From positions 1,240,001 through 1,304,000 of the forward strand of contig CATNEN010000014.1 in assembly GCA_950097015.1 (NCBI GenBank): 64,000 nucleotides of DNA. Direction: 5' to 3'. Shown one piece after another: positions 12,301 through 23,879 of this stretch (the first letter of the stretch is position 1; the number at the start of each line of letters is the position of its first letter). The position numbers were made by a program, and so were the translations under genes. The DNA is from Macrostomum hystrix. Taxonomy: Eukaryota > Platyhelminthes > Macrostomidae. A model generated the notes under the pieces. It was not told where the DNA came from. It did not search any database and saw only the letters and a list, made by a program, of their open reading frames with translations.

Positions 12301-14051
12301 GTCCCAGGTGCCTAGGGAGCTTGCAGCCCGATGGTTAGAGCTAGAGACTGACCGAGAGGTCCGGAGTTCGATTCTCAGCCAAAGGTAAGATATTTGTCCT
12401 ACTTCCCTTGACACTGACACTTCATTTCCTAGTGCTTCAGTTCACCCAAGTGTAAAATGGCTACCAGGATTTACTGCTAGCATATGGGTGGATGGGTACA
12501 ACTTTTCTTGTGCTGTTGCCGCCTCCCCAGTCCACAGACAGAACAGCTGTACGCAGTCTTCGGGAACGTTCAAACTGGGCTATTATAATAATTGCAGGAG
12601 GGCTGCGGGCAATGGCACGTCATTTGCTGACACTGGACCCGCAGCCAGCGACGAGGCGATTCTGCCCATTTCGCTGACTCCTGAGCACGCACGCACACAT
12701 ACCGTACGCACACACTGACACATGTGTACATCTGCCCCGACTTTCTCACCCCAAACCTTCTCTCCGCGGCTGCGCCCCAATTTAATGTGGCCTCGCCGCG
12801 GACTCGAGCTCAGGGGCCTTGGTGCGGGAGGCAAACGCGTTAAGCGCTCTGCCACTCAGCCCCTAAACTGGCTGTTGGTGATTTCATCTCTGTTATCTCT
12901 ATCTTGAGATTCGCAGGTTCGTGAAGATAACGCCGAGATCGGCACAATGGAGCGGCAGGCGCAGGAGGCGCTGGCCCGCCTTTCGGAAGTGCAGGCGGAG
13001 ACCCGCGCCACGGAGCAGGAGATCGAGGAGACCTCCGGGCAGCGGTCGCAGCAGTACCGCGAGCTGCGCAAGCGCGAGGAGCAGATGGATGGCTTCCTGA
13101 ACGACTACGATCGGCTGGCCGCGGCCGAGAAGGCGGTGCTGACGGAGCGGGAGCGCCAGGTTGTCGACCTACTGGACAGCTTGTCGCGTGGCGTCGCCTT
13201 GGCAACCACGGCCGGGGCAGCCAAGCTGCCGACTGAGACGGAGCTGCGCGCGATGCGCGAGCAGTTGAGCTTCAAGACGGGCGAGCGGGACCGCGCCGAC
13301 GCCACGGTGATGGCGCTGGCCGAGAACCACGAGAAGCTGGTCAGGGACGCGGGTAAAATCGACCAGCTGGAGCGCAAGACGGCCGATGAGATCGAAACCC
13401 TGCGGGCGCGCATCGACACTATGCAGCGGGAGCTGGAGAAGTACAGCGATGTCGCCGCGCTGATGCAGGAGGGAGAGGACAAGCGCGAGGAGGTGGGAAC
13501 CCGCTTGGAGTGTCTCCTGGTCTCCCCTGTTCTCCCTCTTCCTCTTCTAGTCCCTGATGTCGGCAAAGAAGTCCCTGACATCCTAGAGCTAGTAGACTAT
13601 GGTGTCCTGGATCAATTCTTTGTCTCTGTACGAGTATTCCTGACGCCATAGATCTAGAAGTCCCAGCTATAGTCCCTGTTCTTTTAGATATGATGTTCTA
13701 TGTCCAGTAGTCCCCGAGCGTCCAACCCGCCCTCCACCGCAGCTGGGCCGGCAGCGCCACACCCTCTCGAGCCGGCGGGACCGCATGAAGCGGCTCATCC
13801 GCAGCCTGGAGCGCGAGTGCGACGCCCGCAGGCGCGAGCTGGCGGACAACGAGACGCACGCCCAGCTGGCCAATCTCGAGCGCAAGTGGCAGCACCAGGA
13901 GCAGAACAATTTCGTGCTGCGCGAGTTCGTGGCCAGCAAGATGGCCGAGTCCGACACCTCGCTGGTGTCCGGGAAGGCGCTGTCGCTGGCGCTGAACCTG
14001 AACGGCCGCCTGGTGGAAAATGCATCCAAGCAGCAGCACCGACTGAGCTGA
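9328..14051 (+). CDS. IFT74: Intraflagellar transport protein 74 (IFT-B core), complete
   Basis: Coiled-coil subunit of the IFT-B1 complex, which pairs with IFT81 to carry tubulin during cilium assembly. Six exons: 9328-9438, 9561-9794, 11217-11414, 11919-12221, 12917-13492 and 13743-14051 (TGA). All introns are phase 0 with GT/AG borders, giving 576 residues against about 600 in human. Matches along the whole length: a basic N-terminus (37 residues in exon 1); then RPITQQGLGGMK and DKSYYLGLLRS; QGQLADANTLLDRLNT; LIKQEAVRL; RELRKREEQMDGFLNDYD; and the C-terminal NNFVLREFVASKMAESD. Predicted mostly coiled coil. Introns carry a SINE (intron 2), a 17-bp minisatellite (intron 3) and two SINE-like elements (intron 4). 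Coding GC is very high. Confidence 0.96.
9884..10230 (-). mobile_element. tRNA-derived SINE, copy 2 (IFT74 intron 2)
   Basis: Same family as the copy at 1126-1486: tRNA-like head at the right, body shared along its length, ATT-rich tail at the left. Imperfect flanking repeats (AGGGCACGACAAA and AGGGCGCTACAAA) look like an aged target-site duplication. Confidence 0.85.
11440..11885. repeat. Minisatellite, 17-bp unit, two subtypes
   Basis: The first part has GAGTGACACACACAACG units; the second (from about 11565) has GTGACAGAGGCAACAGA units with some partial copies. It fills IFT74 intron 3 up to about 30 bases from the acceptor at 11918. Confidence 0.95.
12335..12580 (+). mobile_element. Second type of tRNA-derived SINE (IFT74 intron 4)
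   Basis: tRNA-like head with GATGGTTAGAGCTAGAGACT and a B box in GGAGTTCGATTCTC. It is followed by a block containing CAGTTCACCCAAGTGTAAAA and TGGCTACC, which resembles a central motif found in several invertebrate SINE families. The right end abuts SINE copy 3. Confidence 0.55.
12583..12864 (-). mobile_element. tRNA-derived SINE, copy 3 (IFT74 intron 4)
   Basis: Shorter copy of the same family. It lacks about 60 bases of the body after ACATCTGCCCCGACTTTCTCA, retains the A and B boxes in the head at the right, and is flanked by AAACTGG repeats. Confidence 0.85.
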
Positions 14052-14639
14052 TCAGCTGCGGCCTCTTTAACTCACCGAATCGCATGCTCGGCCCCGCCTG
14101 GCAACCGAGTCCTTAGTAAAGAGTTTAAAATGACTGACCCAATATAGGAAAATTCTAAGAAAACGCGGGTTCTCTGTGAAAAATTAATTCTTTTTCAGCT
14201 TCCTAAATTTTCGCAGAAATTTCGCTTTAGATCAAAAGTTTTTTGTCCCGAAAATAGTTTTTCCATGTCAGAAACTCCTTGTTGCTTTTGTTTTCTATTA
14301 TTTCTGTCGAGTGGTTTCGCCCTTCCTGCCGCTGAGTTGTGCTTCCTTCCGCGCTTCCTAAACTTTTCGAAATATTTTTAGACCGCAAAAGCCTGGCGGG
14401 CATGCCCGCGGGCTGGCGGGCGGCCAATGATATAAATCGGTTTACGTAATGTATGCATTCTTGCTCGTGTATAAACATGAGAGAACTGACATACGAGTGC
14501 CAACTTGAGCTTATGTGAGTTCCTATCGCAAATTAGTCATGAATGAAGTATTTTAGAACAATTTAGAACACATTAAAATTTAATGTCTTTACATTACTCG
14601 TACTTTGGATGCTAAATTAAGGCAACCGCCTTCGTATAG

Positions 14640-15115
14640 CAACAGGGATTCTCCTTGGATACAGAACTGCTCAGTATATCTCCTTGGATACCGAGACAAT
14701 AGGGATTCTCCTTCAATACAGAGACAAAAGGGGTTTTCCTTGGATGCCGATGCGTGGATACTGAGGCGATAGGGAATCGCCTTGAATACTGAGGCAATAG
14801 GGATTCCCCTTGGATACCGAGGCAACAGGATTCTCCTTGGATACCGAAGCGATAGGGAATCGCCTTGAATACTGAGACAACAGAGGTTCTCCAGGGATAC
14901 CGAGGTAACAGGGATTCTCCTTGGATACCGAGGCAACATAGTTTCTCCTTGGATACAGAGGCAACAGGGATTCTCATTGGATACCAAGGCAACAGGGATT
15001 CTCCTTGGATACCGAGGCAACAGAGGTTCTCCTTGGATACCAAGGCAACAGGGATTCTCCTTGGATACCGAGGCAACAGAGGTTCTCCTTGGATACCGAG
15101 GCAGCACGGGTTTTC
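14640..15115. repeat. Minisatellite, about 27-bp unit
   Basis: About 17 units around TTCTCCTTGGATACCGAGG, downstream of IFT74. It is more degenerate on the left than on the right. Confidence 0.93.
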
Positions 15116-15119
15116 CGAG

Positions 15120-15677
15120 AACGATTATAGTATCTACAGGGAATTTCCCTGCTAAGGGATTAACACATGTAAACTAGCAGTTAGTCATGACGTTTATATT
15201 CTCAAATTAACGGCGCCTTTAACAAAACCAGCTCTGCAAAAAGCTGCGAACAGAAAATTTATGAAAACGATTTGTTCTTCACAACAGCTCGCAGAACAGA
15301 TGGGAATTTTAATGGCGAACCAAAATGCTAAAATATAATGAACAGATGAGCAAGGACTGTTGCAATATTACTCGGATATGATGACTGCATGGCTACTAGC
15401 ACAACAGCTCGTGAGATTGTTGACGCAGGCTTAGCTATAGAGTATTGATTAAAGCCTTAAGAAATGTGACACCAGGAATGCAGATTGATGTGAAAATGTT
15501 GGAATCTGCTTCAGCTACGTGAACTTACTGACCTTTGGGTTGACTGTTTTTAATAATGAGGCTGACACCAAAAACACAACAGCAACAGTAAAAAGCACGC
15601 AATATTCACTACTGAGTCAGTCCGGATAAGTAGGATTGTCAGCGCATTGCAGTCGGAACTTGTGCTGAAATTGTCAC
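15120..15677. other. Intergenic, convergent IFT74 and PTPRN 3' ends
   Basis: No gene seen. The minus-strand PTPRN 3' UTR should lie here; an ATTAAA on the minus strand near 15553 is a possible polyadenylation signal. Confidence 0.35.
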
Positions 15678-18600
15678 TCACTGGGGCAGCGAGGCCAACA
15701 CCGCTGCGAGTTCGTCCGCCACCGCTGAGAACACGAACTCAAACTGCTCCTGCGGGCGACGGAAAGTAGACAGCTCAGTGTCTACCTACCAGTCTGTCTA
15801 CTAATCTGTATCAATGCCTGTCTGCCATGAATGACACATGACAGTCGGGGAGAATGGCACATGGCAGTCAGGGAGAATGGCACATGACAGTCAGGGAGAA
15901 TGGCACATGACAGTCGGGGAGAATGGCACATGACAGTCGGGGAGAATGGCACATGACAGTCGGGGAGAATGGCACATGACAGTCGGGGAGAATGGCACAT
16001 GACAGTCGGGGAGAATGGCACATGACAGTCGGGGAGAATGGCACATGACAGTTAGGGAGAATGGCACATGACAGTCGGGGAGAATGGCACATGCCAGTCG
16101 GGGAGAATGGCACATGACAGTCGGGGAGAATGGCACATGACAGTTAGGGAGAATGGCACATGACAGTCGGGGAGAATGGCACATGACAGTCGAGGAGAAT
16201 GGCACATGACAGTCGGGGAGAATGGCACATGACAGTCGAGGAGAATGGCACATGACAGTCGGGGAGAATGGCACATGACAGTTAGGGAGAATGGCACATG
16301 ACAGTCGGGGAGAATGGCACATGACAGTCGGGGAGAATGGCACATGACAGTCGGGGAGAATGGCACATGACAGTTAGGGAGAATGGCACATGACAGTCGG
16401 GGAGAATGGCACATGACAGTCGAGGAGAATGGCACATGACAGTCGGGGAGAATGGCAGTCAGGAACTCACCTCGCTCTCGACCAGCCCCGGCCGCTGATC
16501 CCGAAGGTGCTCAAGTGCAACCGCCAGCGAAACCTCCTTGAGGCTGCCGAAGGGCCCGACGCCGAAGCTGCAGATGCGGGCGAGTGTGGAGTCCAGCAGG
16601 CAGTAGGCGCCGGACCGACCGGCACCGTCACTGCAATGACGATATCGATAATCAATAAATGGATCCGGTGGGCGGAATGTATTGAAAGTGGCTCTCACCT
16701 GCAGTGGACGATGAGTGGCGAACCGCGGCTCCTGTAGGACTTGTTCACCTTCCTGCGATTATAGTCAGAGGATGAGATTTTCAGAGCAATTATAGTCAGA
16801 GGATGAGATTGTCAGTGCAATTATAGTCAGAGGATGAGATGTGGGAGAGACAGAGACAGGGGGAGTGAGGGGTGGGGCAGTCAGGGGTGGGGCAGTCAGA
16901 GGTGGGGCAGTCAGGGGTGGGGCAGTCAGGGGTGGGGCAGTCAGGGGTGGGGCAGTCAGCGGTGGGGCAGTCAGGGGTGGGGCAGTCAGAGGTGGGGCAG
17001 TCAGCGGTGGGGCAGTAAGGGGTGGGGCAGTAAGGGGTGGGGCAGTCAGGGGTGGGGCAGTAAGGGGTGGGGCAGTAAGGGGTGGGCAGTCAGGGGTGGG
17101 GCAGTCGCTCACCTCCTGAAGTCCAGCAGGCTGAGTGTGGTTGGTGGCAGTCCACCATCCTGCCAGCTGAGGTAGTGGAACTGTGTGACAGTCCTGGGGG
17201 GTCCCGGCAGGCTTTGATGTTTGCCGCTGTTGCTGAGGCGCACCCGGAGGCTCCGAATGACAAAGTGATCGCAGCAGAAGTGCTCGGAGACCAGGTGCAC
17301 CTGAGGGTTGAAATGAGACACCTGTTTTAAAGCAGCAACTGAGCAGCAACTGAGCAGCAACTGAGCAGCAACTGAGCAGCAACTGAGCAGCAACTGAGCA
17401 ACAACTGAGCAGCAACTGAGCAACAACTGAGCAGCAACTGAGCAACAACTGAGCAACAACTGAGCAGCAACTGAGCAGCAACTGAGCAGCAACTGAGCAG
17501 CAACTGAGCAGCAACTGAGCAGCAACTGAGCAGCAACTGAGCAGCAACTGAGCAGCAACTGAGCAACTGAGCAACAACTGAGCAGCAACTGAGCAGCAAC
17601 TGAGCAGCAACTGAGCAGCAACTGAGCAGCAACTGAGCAGCAACTGAGCAGCAACTGAGCAACAACTGAGCAGCAACTGAGCAGCAACTGAGCAACAACT
17701 GAGCAGCAACTGAGCAACAACTGAGCAGCAACTGAGCAACAACTGAGCAACAACTGAGCAGCAACTGAGCAGCAACTGAGCAGCAAGTGAGCAGCAACTG
17801 AGCAGCAACTGAGCAGCAACTGAGCAGCAACTGAGCAGCAACTGAGCAGCAACTGAGCAACTGAGCAACAACTGAGCAGCAACTGAGCAGCAACTGAGCA
17901 GCAACTGAGCAACAACTGAGCAGCAACTGAGCAGCAGCTGAGCAGCAACTGAGCAGCAACTGAGCAACTGAGCAGCAACTGAGCAGCAACTGAGCAACTG
18001 AGCAGCAACTGAGCAGCAACTGAGCAGCAACTGAGCAGCAACTGAGCAGCAACTTGAAGCCTCTCATTATTATTTTTCGTACTTGCAAAGTCATCATTAA
18101 GGCTGAGCAGGTGAGTGAAGATGAGAATCAAACGGCATTAAAAACCTGTCTTCCCGAGCTAGTGTATCAGATATGAGAGCTTCTGAAAAGAAATGTTAAA
18201 CACGACTTCAAAGGGAAGTACATGATTTTCCAGTATTGAATTTTGTTTCTAAAGACTCCTCAGCAAAGATGAGCTCTTTTGAGATTCGGGGTTCTGTCTG
18301 GGGTACTCATCCACGGCCGAAAAGGAAAGAAAAAAATTAGAAGGCTAAAATAATTTGTCAAAGCCTGTGAGTAGACAACTCAAGATGTTATTTCAGTGAA
18401 GCAAAAAACTCAATTAAAAAGACAGCCATAAATTTCACAACCCGAATTTTCCGATCGTAATCTTGACTATAAATATCAAAACTAAACTGAAGTCTAAATT
18501 CTAAAAGTCTAAATATGAAAATAAAAATCCTAAGTCTAAAGTTCGAAATCATATATCTATGAAATTCTGATCCTCAATAAAAAAAATCCGAATCCCAAAC

Positions 18601-21600
18601 GTAAAATCCTGCAATTTCCGAATCAAAAAATCCGAAATAGAATATGCCAATCCTGATTCTACAAGCCATAAAACCCGATAAAGCTTCTGGTCCCAAAGTC
18701 ATAAATCAAATTCATAAACCAAAACCAAAAATCAAAACCATAAATCAAAACGATAAATCAAAACCATAAAGCAAAACCATAAATCAAAACCATAAATCAA
18801 AACCATAAATCAAAACCATAAATCAAAACCATAAATCAAAACAATAAATCAAAACCATAAATCAAAGTCATAAATCAAAACAATAAACCAAAACAATAAA
18901 CCAAAACAATAAATCAAAGTCATAAACCAAAACAATAAATCAAAACCATAAATCAAAACCATAAATCAAAACCATAAATCAAAACCATAAATCAAAACCA
19001 TAAATCAAAACCATAAATCAAAACCATAAATCAAAACAATAAATCAAAACCATAAATCAAAGTCATAAATCAAAACAATAAACCAAAACAATAAATCAAA
19101 ACCATAAATCAAAGTCATAAATCAAAAACATAAATCCAAACCATTAATCAAAATCCAAACCAAAAAACCCAACGCCTGAAATCCCGAGCTCGTTCCGCAG
19201 CCGCGAGTCGCACCTGGAAGTCGCCGAAGACGCCGCAGCCGCGCTCCGGCCAGTAGTCGGGCGAGTCGGGCTCCCTGGCCTGCGCCAGGCTGACGATGCC
19301 GGACGCGCCGGTCTGCCACACGAGTCGCCAGAAGTCGGCCTGGGTGTCGGGCAGCGGGCTCTGCGTCAGGACGTAGTGGCCGCCGAAGCCGCGGCAGCCG
19401 CGGTCGCAGACGAGGCTCGCATTGATGTAGTCGGAGCTGTCGGGATCTTCGACAGAGGCGGAGGCGACGGGCTGCAGGCGGACTCGCGACTTGTCGTCTG
19501 TTGTTTGGGGAAATGGGACATTTAGGGGAGAAATATTTTTAGCGCAACCGCTTTTCGAATTCGCATTCAGCACTCTGAAGATTCTGAGCTCAAATTCACA
19601 GCGATCGTGGCTGCACCCTGAAGATTCTGAGCTCAAATTCACAGCGATCGTGGCTGCACCCTGAAGATTCTGAGCTCAAATTCACAGCGATCGTGGCTGA
19701 GTCCCTAGCGACGAAGGCTGAAAGTTGAGCTGTCGAATTGCTGCTCAACCGAACTTGGGATCGGATGATAATGGGAGAAAAATCCTAATCCGACCAGGGA
19801 CCGGATTATCGACGTTCTGCTCAAAGTTCGGGATTAATTATCTGAGTTGCTGAGGGCTGCGGGGGGATGAAAAATTCCAGCTGACTGCACCGGCGCGGGC
19901 GGAAAATTGGGATGGAGAGACCCAGACGGCAGATTTCTTGTTACCTCAGCCCGTGCGAAGTTTGAGTACTTAAGGCGTGCTCGATCGGAGAGCCAGTAAA
20001 TTTGGGGTCAGGAAAAGAGCGTCAGGGTGGGAGAGTCAGGGTGGGAGAGTCAGGGTGGGAGAGTCAGAGGTTTGGAGAGTCAGAGGTTTGGAGAGTGAGA
20101 GGGTGGGAGAGTCAGAGGGTGGGAGAGTCAGAGGGTGGGAGAGTCAGAGGGTGGGAGAGTCAGAGGGTGGGAGAGTCAGAGGGTGGGAGAGTCAGAGGGT
20201 GGGAGAGTCAGAGGTTTGGAGAGTCAGAGGTTTGGAGAGTGAGAGGGTGGGAGAGTCAGAGGGTGGGAGAGTCAGAGGGTGGGAGAGTCAGAGGGTGGGA
20301 GAGTCAGAGGGTGGGAGAGTCAGAGGGTGGGAGAGTCAGAGGGTGGGAGAGTCAGAGGGTGGGAGAGTCAGAGGGTGGGAGAGTCAGAGGGTGGGAGAGT
20401 CAGAGGGTGGGAGAGTCAGAGGGTGGGAGAGTCAGAGGGTGGGAGAGTCAGAGGGTGGGAGAGTCAGAGGGTGGGAGAGTCAGAGGGTGGGAGAGTCAGA
20501 GGGTGGGAGAGTCAGAGGGTGGGAGAGTCAGAGGGTGGGAGAGTCAGAGGGTGGGAGAGTCAGAGGGTGGGAGAGTCAGAGGGTGGGAGAGTCAGAGGGT
20601 GGGAGAGTCAGAGGGTGGGAGAGTCAGAGGGTGGGAGAGTCAAAGGGTGGGAGAGTCAGAGGGTGGGAGACTGAGAGTCAGAGGGTGGGAGAGTCAGAGG
20701 GTGGGAGAGTCAGAGGGTGGGAGAGTCAGAGGGTGGGAGAGTCAGAGGGTGGGAGAGTCAAAGGATGGGAGAGTCAGAGGGTGGGAGACTGAGAGTCAGA
20801 GGGCGGGAGAGTCAGAGGGTGGGAGAGTCCGAGGGTGGGAGAGTCAAAGGGTGGGAGAGTCAGAGGGTGGGAGACTGAGAGTCAGAGGGTGGGAGAGTCA
20901 GAGGGTGGGAGAGTCAAAGGGTGGGAGAGTCAGAGGGTGGGAGACTGAGAGTCAGAGGGTGGGAGAGTCAGAGGGTGGGAGAGTCAGAGGGTGGGAGAGT
21001 CAGAGGGTGGGAGAGTCAAAGGGTGGGAGAGTCAGAGGGTGGGAGACTGAGAGTCAGAGGGTGGGAGAGTCAGAGGGTGGGAGAGTCCGAGGGTGGGAGA
21101 GTCAAAGGGTGGGAGAGTCAGAGGGTGGGAGACTGAGAGTCAGAGGGTGGGAGAGTCAGAGGGTGGGAGAGTCCGAGGGTGGGAGAGTCAAAGGGTGGGA
21201 GAGTCAGAGGGTGGGAGACTGAGAGTCAGAGGGTGGGAGAGTCAGAGGGTGGGAGAGTCAAAGGGTGGGAGAGTCAGAGGGTGGGAGACTGAGAGTCAGA
21301 GGGTGGGAGAGTCAGGGCAAAGCCGACTCACATGGCAGCCTGTCAGGTCGCCGGTTCTTGCTGGTATTTTCGGGCCGTCTGGCTGCGCTGAACAGCCGCT
21401 GGTCGTCAGTCGGCAGAGGGTGGGAGAGTCAGAGGGTGGGAGAGTCAGAGGGTGGGAGAGTCAGAGGGTGGGAGACTGAGAGTCAGAGGGTGGGAGAGTC
21501 AGAGGGTGGGAGAGTCCGAGGGTGGGAGAGTCAAAGGGTGGGAGAGTCAGAGGGTGGGAGACTGAGAGTCAGAGGGTGGGAGAGTCAGAGGGTGGGAGAG

Positions 21601-23222
21601 TCAAAGGGTGGGAGAGTCAGAGGGTGGGAGACTGAGAGTCAGAGGGTGGGAGAGTCAGAGGGTGGGAGAGTCAAAGGGTGGGAGAGTCAGAGGGTGGGAG
21701 ACTGAGAGTCAGAGGGTGGGAGAGTCAGGGCAAAGCCGACTCACATGGCAGCCTGTCAGGTCGCCGGTTCTTGCTGGTATTTTCGGGCCGTCTGGCTGCG
21801 CTGAACAGCCGCTGGTCGTCAGTCGGCAGCACATGACGGGCCGCCTCCTGCAGCTCATCCCACTCCTCGCGCAGCTTCTGCTTGTCGGCAAGGTGCGACT
21901 CCATGTAGTCCTGGGCGGGCAGAGTGAGGTGGTTGATTTCACAATTCCATGATGCCAGGGATTTCCTCAGGTGATACACATTATTTATAGTTGTTATTGC
22001 TAGGGGATTCCGTCAGGTGATACACATTATTTATATTTGTTATTGCTAGGGGATTCCGTCAGGTGATACAGATGCCTCACGGTTGTTGCCAGCGGATTGC
22101 GTCAGGTGATAAAGATTTCTTACAGCTTTCGCTAGGGCGTCCTTTTTTGGTAATTCACGATTCCCATGGATTTTTCTGCTAAGAAAATTTCGCTGCTCGG
22201 CCGTTGCTAGGCTGTAGAGCCATTCAAATCCCAAGAGCTGCTCACCAAGATGACGTGAGCAGTCCGAATGTCAAGGTCGGCGCGCACCGGCTCCTGCCAC
22301 CTGAGGTGATGGGAAAACAGAGGGAATCATTGCTTCTTTTTGAATCCCATAGAAGAAAATCTAAGCCACGCCATCAGCCACGTCAACTATTTTGGGCAAT
22401 TCCTAGAAACGCCCTTACAGGAAGCACAACTTAAGAAGGGACGGCAAGGGAAAAAAGAAGAAACACCTCAGGCAGCTCAAGCTTAGAGTTTTCGCTTTAT
22501 TAGCTGCAGGAAATAAATCAAGCACATAATTGGATGTGAGGGCCTAGATCGATATGCTTGAAATTCTAGTCTTTGAAATTTCTTATCCCGATTTTTATGT
22601 CCTCTAAAACCTTACGAGACCATTTTAATAAGCATAAATTCCCATATAAAAACCTACGCGTACCCACCTCTCCTCCGCGTAACCACCTCTCCACCGCGTA
22701 CCCACCTCTCCACCGCGTACCCACCTCTCCTCCGCGTAACCACCTCTCCTCCGCGTACTTAAGATTTGGCCCCATTTTCGCACGACACGCCTTGCACTGC
22801 CTTCACCTTGAATTTAAAATGACCAGATCAGAACCGCGACCCCACGAGCAACCGTCTGGATCGTCGCGAACTATGAGCCTCAACTCCAGTTGCTGCTTGT
22901 GCTGCTGATACAGGCTAAGCGGTGGCGATGGCTGATGCTGTGGAGTCTCCGAGGTGCCGTCGGCCAGGAGCAGCGATGACTCGTCCGCCTCGTCAACTGG
23001 GAGGCCAGAGTCGCTCGACTTGCAGTCTCCGGCCACCAATCCCGACGTTGTCACGTCGGCTATGCCTCCAGACGCAGCATTGGCGACGTCGCTGCCTGCC
23101 TTCGCCTGCGTGTTATCGGCGACGGCAGCTGCCGAGGTCGACGACGCGAAGCTCAACAGTCGGTCGAAGTCAAAGTCCGTGGAGAAAATCGATTGCAGCA
23201 TCGCCGAATCAGGGCTATCAAC
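15678..23222 (-). CDS. PTPRN: IA-2/phogrin-type receptor tyrosine phosphatase-like protein, cytoplasmic region to stop
   Basis: Orthologue of the dense-core-vesicle protein IA-2 (PTPRN/PTPRN2, C. elegans ida-1). Exons in transcript order: 23222-22807, 22300-22246, 21910-21745, 19497-19214, 17300-17113, 16752-16699, 16630-16471 and 15749-15678 (TGA). Phases agree throughout (464 residues). The juxtamembrane [18 protein letters not shown] parallels the human DISTGHMIL segment. The PTP domain follows with [49 protein letters not shown]-loop [10 protein letters not shown] and [12 protein letters not shown]. The Asp after HCS is the IA-2 hallmark and makes catalysis unlikely. The first listed exon is open from its acceptor and phase-compatible but has no recognised homology. 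No TM or ectodomain exons were found upstream, so the N-terminal half is missing, unrecognised or outside the window. Confidence 0.93.
15835..16455. repeat. Minisatellite, 23-bp unit
   Basis: About 27 units of GGGGAGAATGGCACATGACA plus GTC. Variants are GTCAGGG, GTTAGGG and GTCGAGG. It lies in the last PTPRN intron and reaches within 20 bases of the donor at 16470. Confidence 0.97.
16762..17108. repeat. Two adjacent arrays: 29-bp unit (x3) and 15-bp unit
   Basis: Three copies containing ATTATAGTCAGAGGATGAGA, then about 16 copies of CAGGGGTGGGGCAGT. Both lie in the PTPRN intron 16753-17112; the second array touches the splice donor. Confidence 0.95.
17333..18052. repeat. Minisatellite, 11-bp unit
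   Basis: About 65 copies of GAGCAGCAACT with GAGCAACAACT variants and occasional truncated GAGCAACT units, in the PTPRN intron upstream of exon 17300-17113. Since 11 is not a multiple of 3 and the unit lacks stops on the minus strand, long spurious frames result. Confidence 0.97.
18700..19150. repeat. A-rich minisatellite, 13-bp unit
   Basis: About 33 copies of CCATAAATCAAAA with CAATAAATC, AGTCATAAATC and CCAAAACAATAAA variants. It lies in the same PTPRN intron (17301-19213), 60 bases from the exon. Confidence 0.95.
19565..19700. repeat. Three direct copies of a ~46-bp unit
   Basis: Units contain GAAGATTCTGAGCTCAAATT and CACAGCGATCGTGGCTG, nearly identical, just upstream of PTPRN exon 19497-19214. 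Confidence 0.93.
20015..21730. repeat. Large minisatellite, 16-bp unit, with captured exon DNA
   Basis: About 100 units of GAGGGTGGGAGAGTCA. Left-end variants contain GAGGTTTG. In the right half a longer higher-order pattern recurs (units with CTGAGAGTCA, CAAAGG and CCGAGG). It is interrupted at 21308-21417 by a copy of PTPRN exon DNA and ends at the real exon's donor (21744). Confidence 0.97.
21308..21417 (-). pseudogene. Captured copy of the 3' part of a PTPRN exon with its splice donor
   Basis: Inside the 16-bp minisatellite a non-repeat insert of about 105 bases is essentially identical to 21728-21832. It contains the last ~85 bases of the PTPRN exon 21910-21745, its donor and about 15 bases of intron. 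It is flanked on both sides by minisatellite units and lacks the exon's 5' half and acceptor, so it cannot splice in as an exon on its own. Confidence 0.9.
21960..22085. repeat. Tandem repeat, ~47-bp unit, 2.5 copies
   Basis: Units contain CAGGTGATACACATTATTTA and TTGTTATTGCTAGGGGATTC, in the PTPRN intron 21911-22245. Confidence 0.85.
22668..22762. repeat. Minisatellite, 19-bp unit, five copies
   Basis: Copies of CCACCTCTCCACCGCGTAC and the CTCC variant, in the PTPRN intron 22301-22806. Confidence 0.93.
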
Positions 23223-23405
23223 CTGAGGACTGGTGGGAGGGGGTGGCGGATCAACCTGAGGACTGGCGGGAGGGGGTGGCGGATCACCTTAGGACTGGCG
23301 GGAGGGGGTGGCGGATCAACCTGAGGACTGGCGGGAGGGGGTGGCGGATCAACCTGAGGACTGGCGGGGAGGGGGTGGCGGATCAACCTGAGGACGGGCG
23401 GGGAG
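23222..23405. repeat. Minisatellite, ~33-bp unit
   Basis: About five units containing ACCTGAGGACTGGCGGGAGG directly against the acceptor of PTPRN exon 23222-22807. The acceptor CAG is itself part of the unit. Confidence 0.93.
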
Positions 23406-23879
23406 GACTAGGTGGACTAACAGGACTAACATTTTCTCATCTCGCACCCTTGGTCTATAACTCAAGATTTGAGTCGGGTCTGCGAGCATCTATTTTTAGA
23501 CCGCACATCAGTTGGCATGGCAGCCTCAAACTCGCAAAAGTGCACATAAGCTGTCGGTATGCGAAGCTTCTCAGCCTGAGTAGGCTTGCTCCGTTTTGAA
23601 TGAGTTTCGTCAGCTCAGAGTAGACTCAATTGGGGGGTGGTTGTGAAGCCGCACAATCGGTCAAACAAGCAAGCAAGAACTGGGAAAAATACTGACTGCT
23701 CGCGACATAAAATGTAGTTTAGAGAGATAGCAGGCTCATACAACTCACTGACCGCTGAGCAGTGTACTCACGACTCACCTGTGTGGAGAGCCGAGTGGCG
23801 AACTCTAACAATGCTGCAACTGATTAGGCTGTGAATAATTCAGAGTTCAGAGCTGCCTGCGCTGTGAGTGAGCAGTTGT

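Noticed and set aside
16765-18131. Long minus-strand frames rich in Leu-Ser-Cys-Val-Ala-Gln
   Set aside because: Translation of the 11-bp minisatellite; open in all three minus-strand frames with identical period-11 peptides, and flanked by real PTPRN exons that splice around it.
19977-21705. Plus-strand frames of up to 406 codons rich in Glu, Gly, Arg
   Set aside because: Period-16 peptide from the 16-bp minisatellite in more than one frame; no splice context and opposite to the gene.
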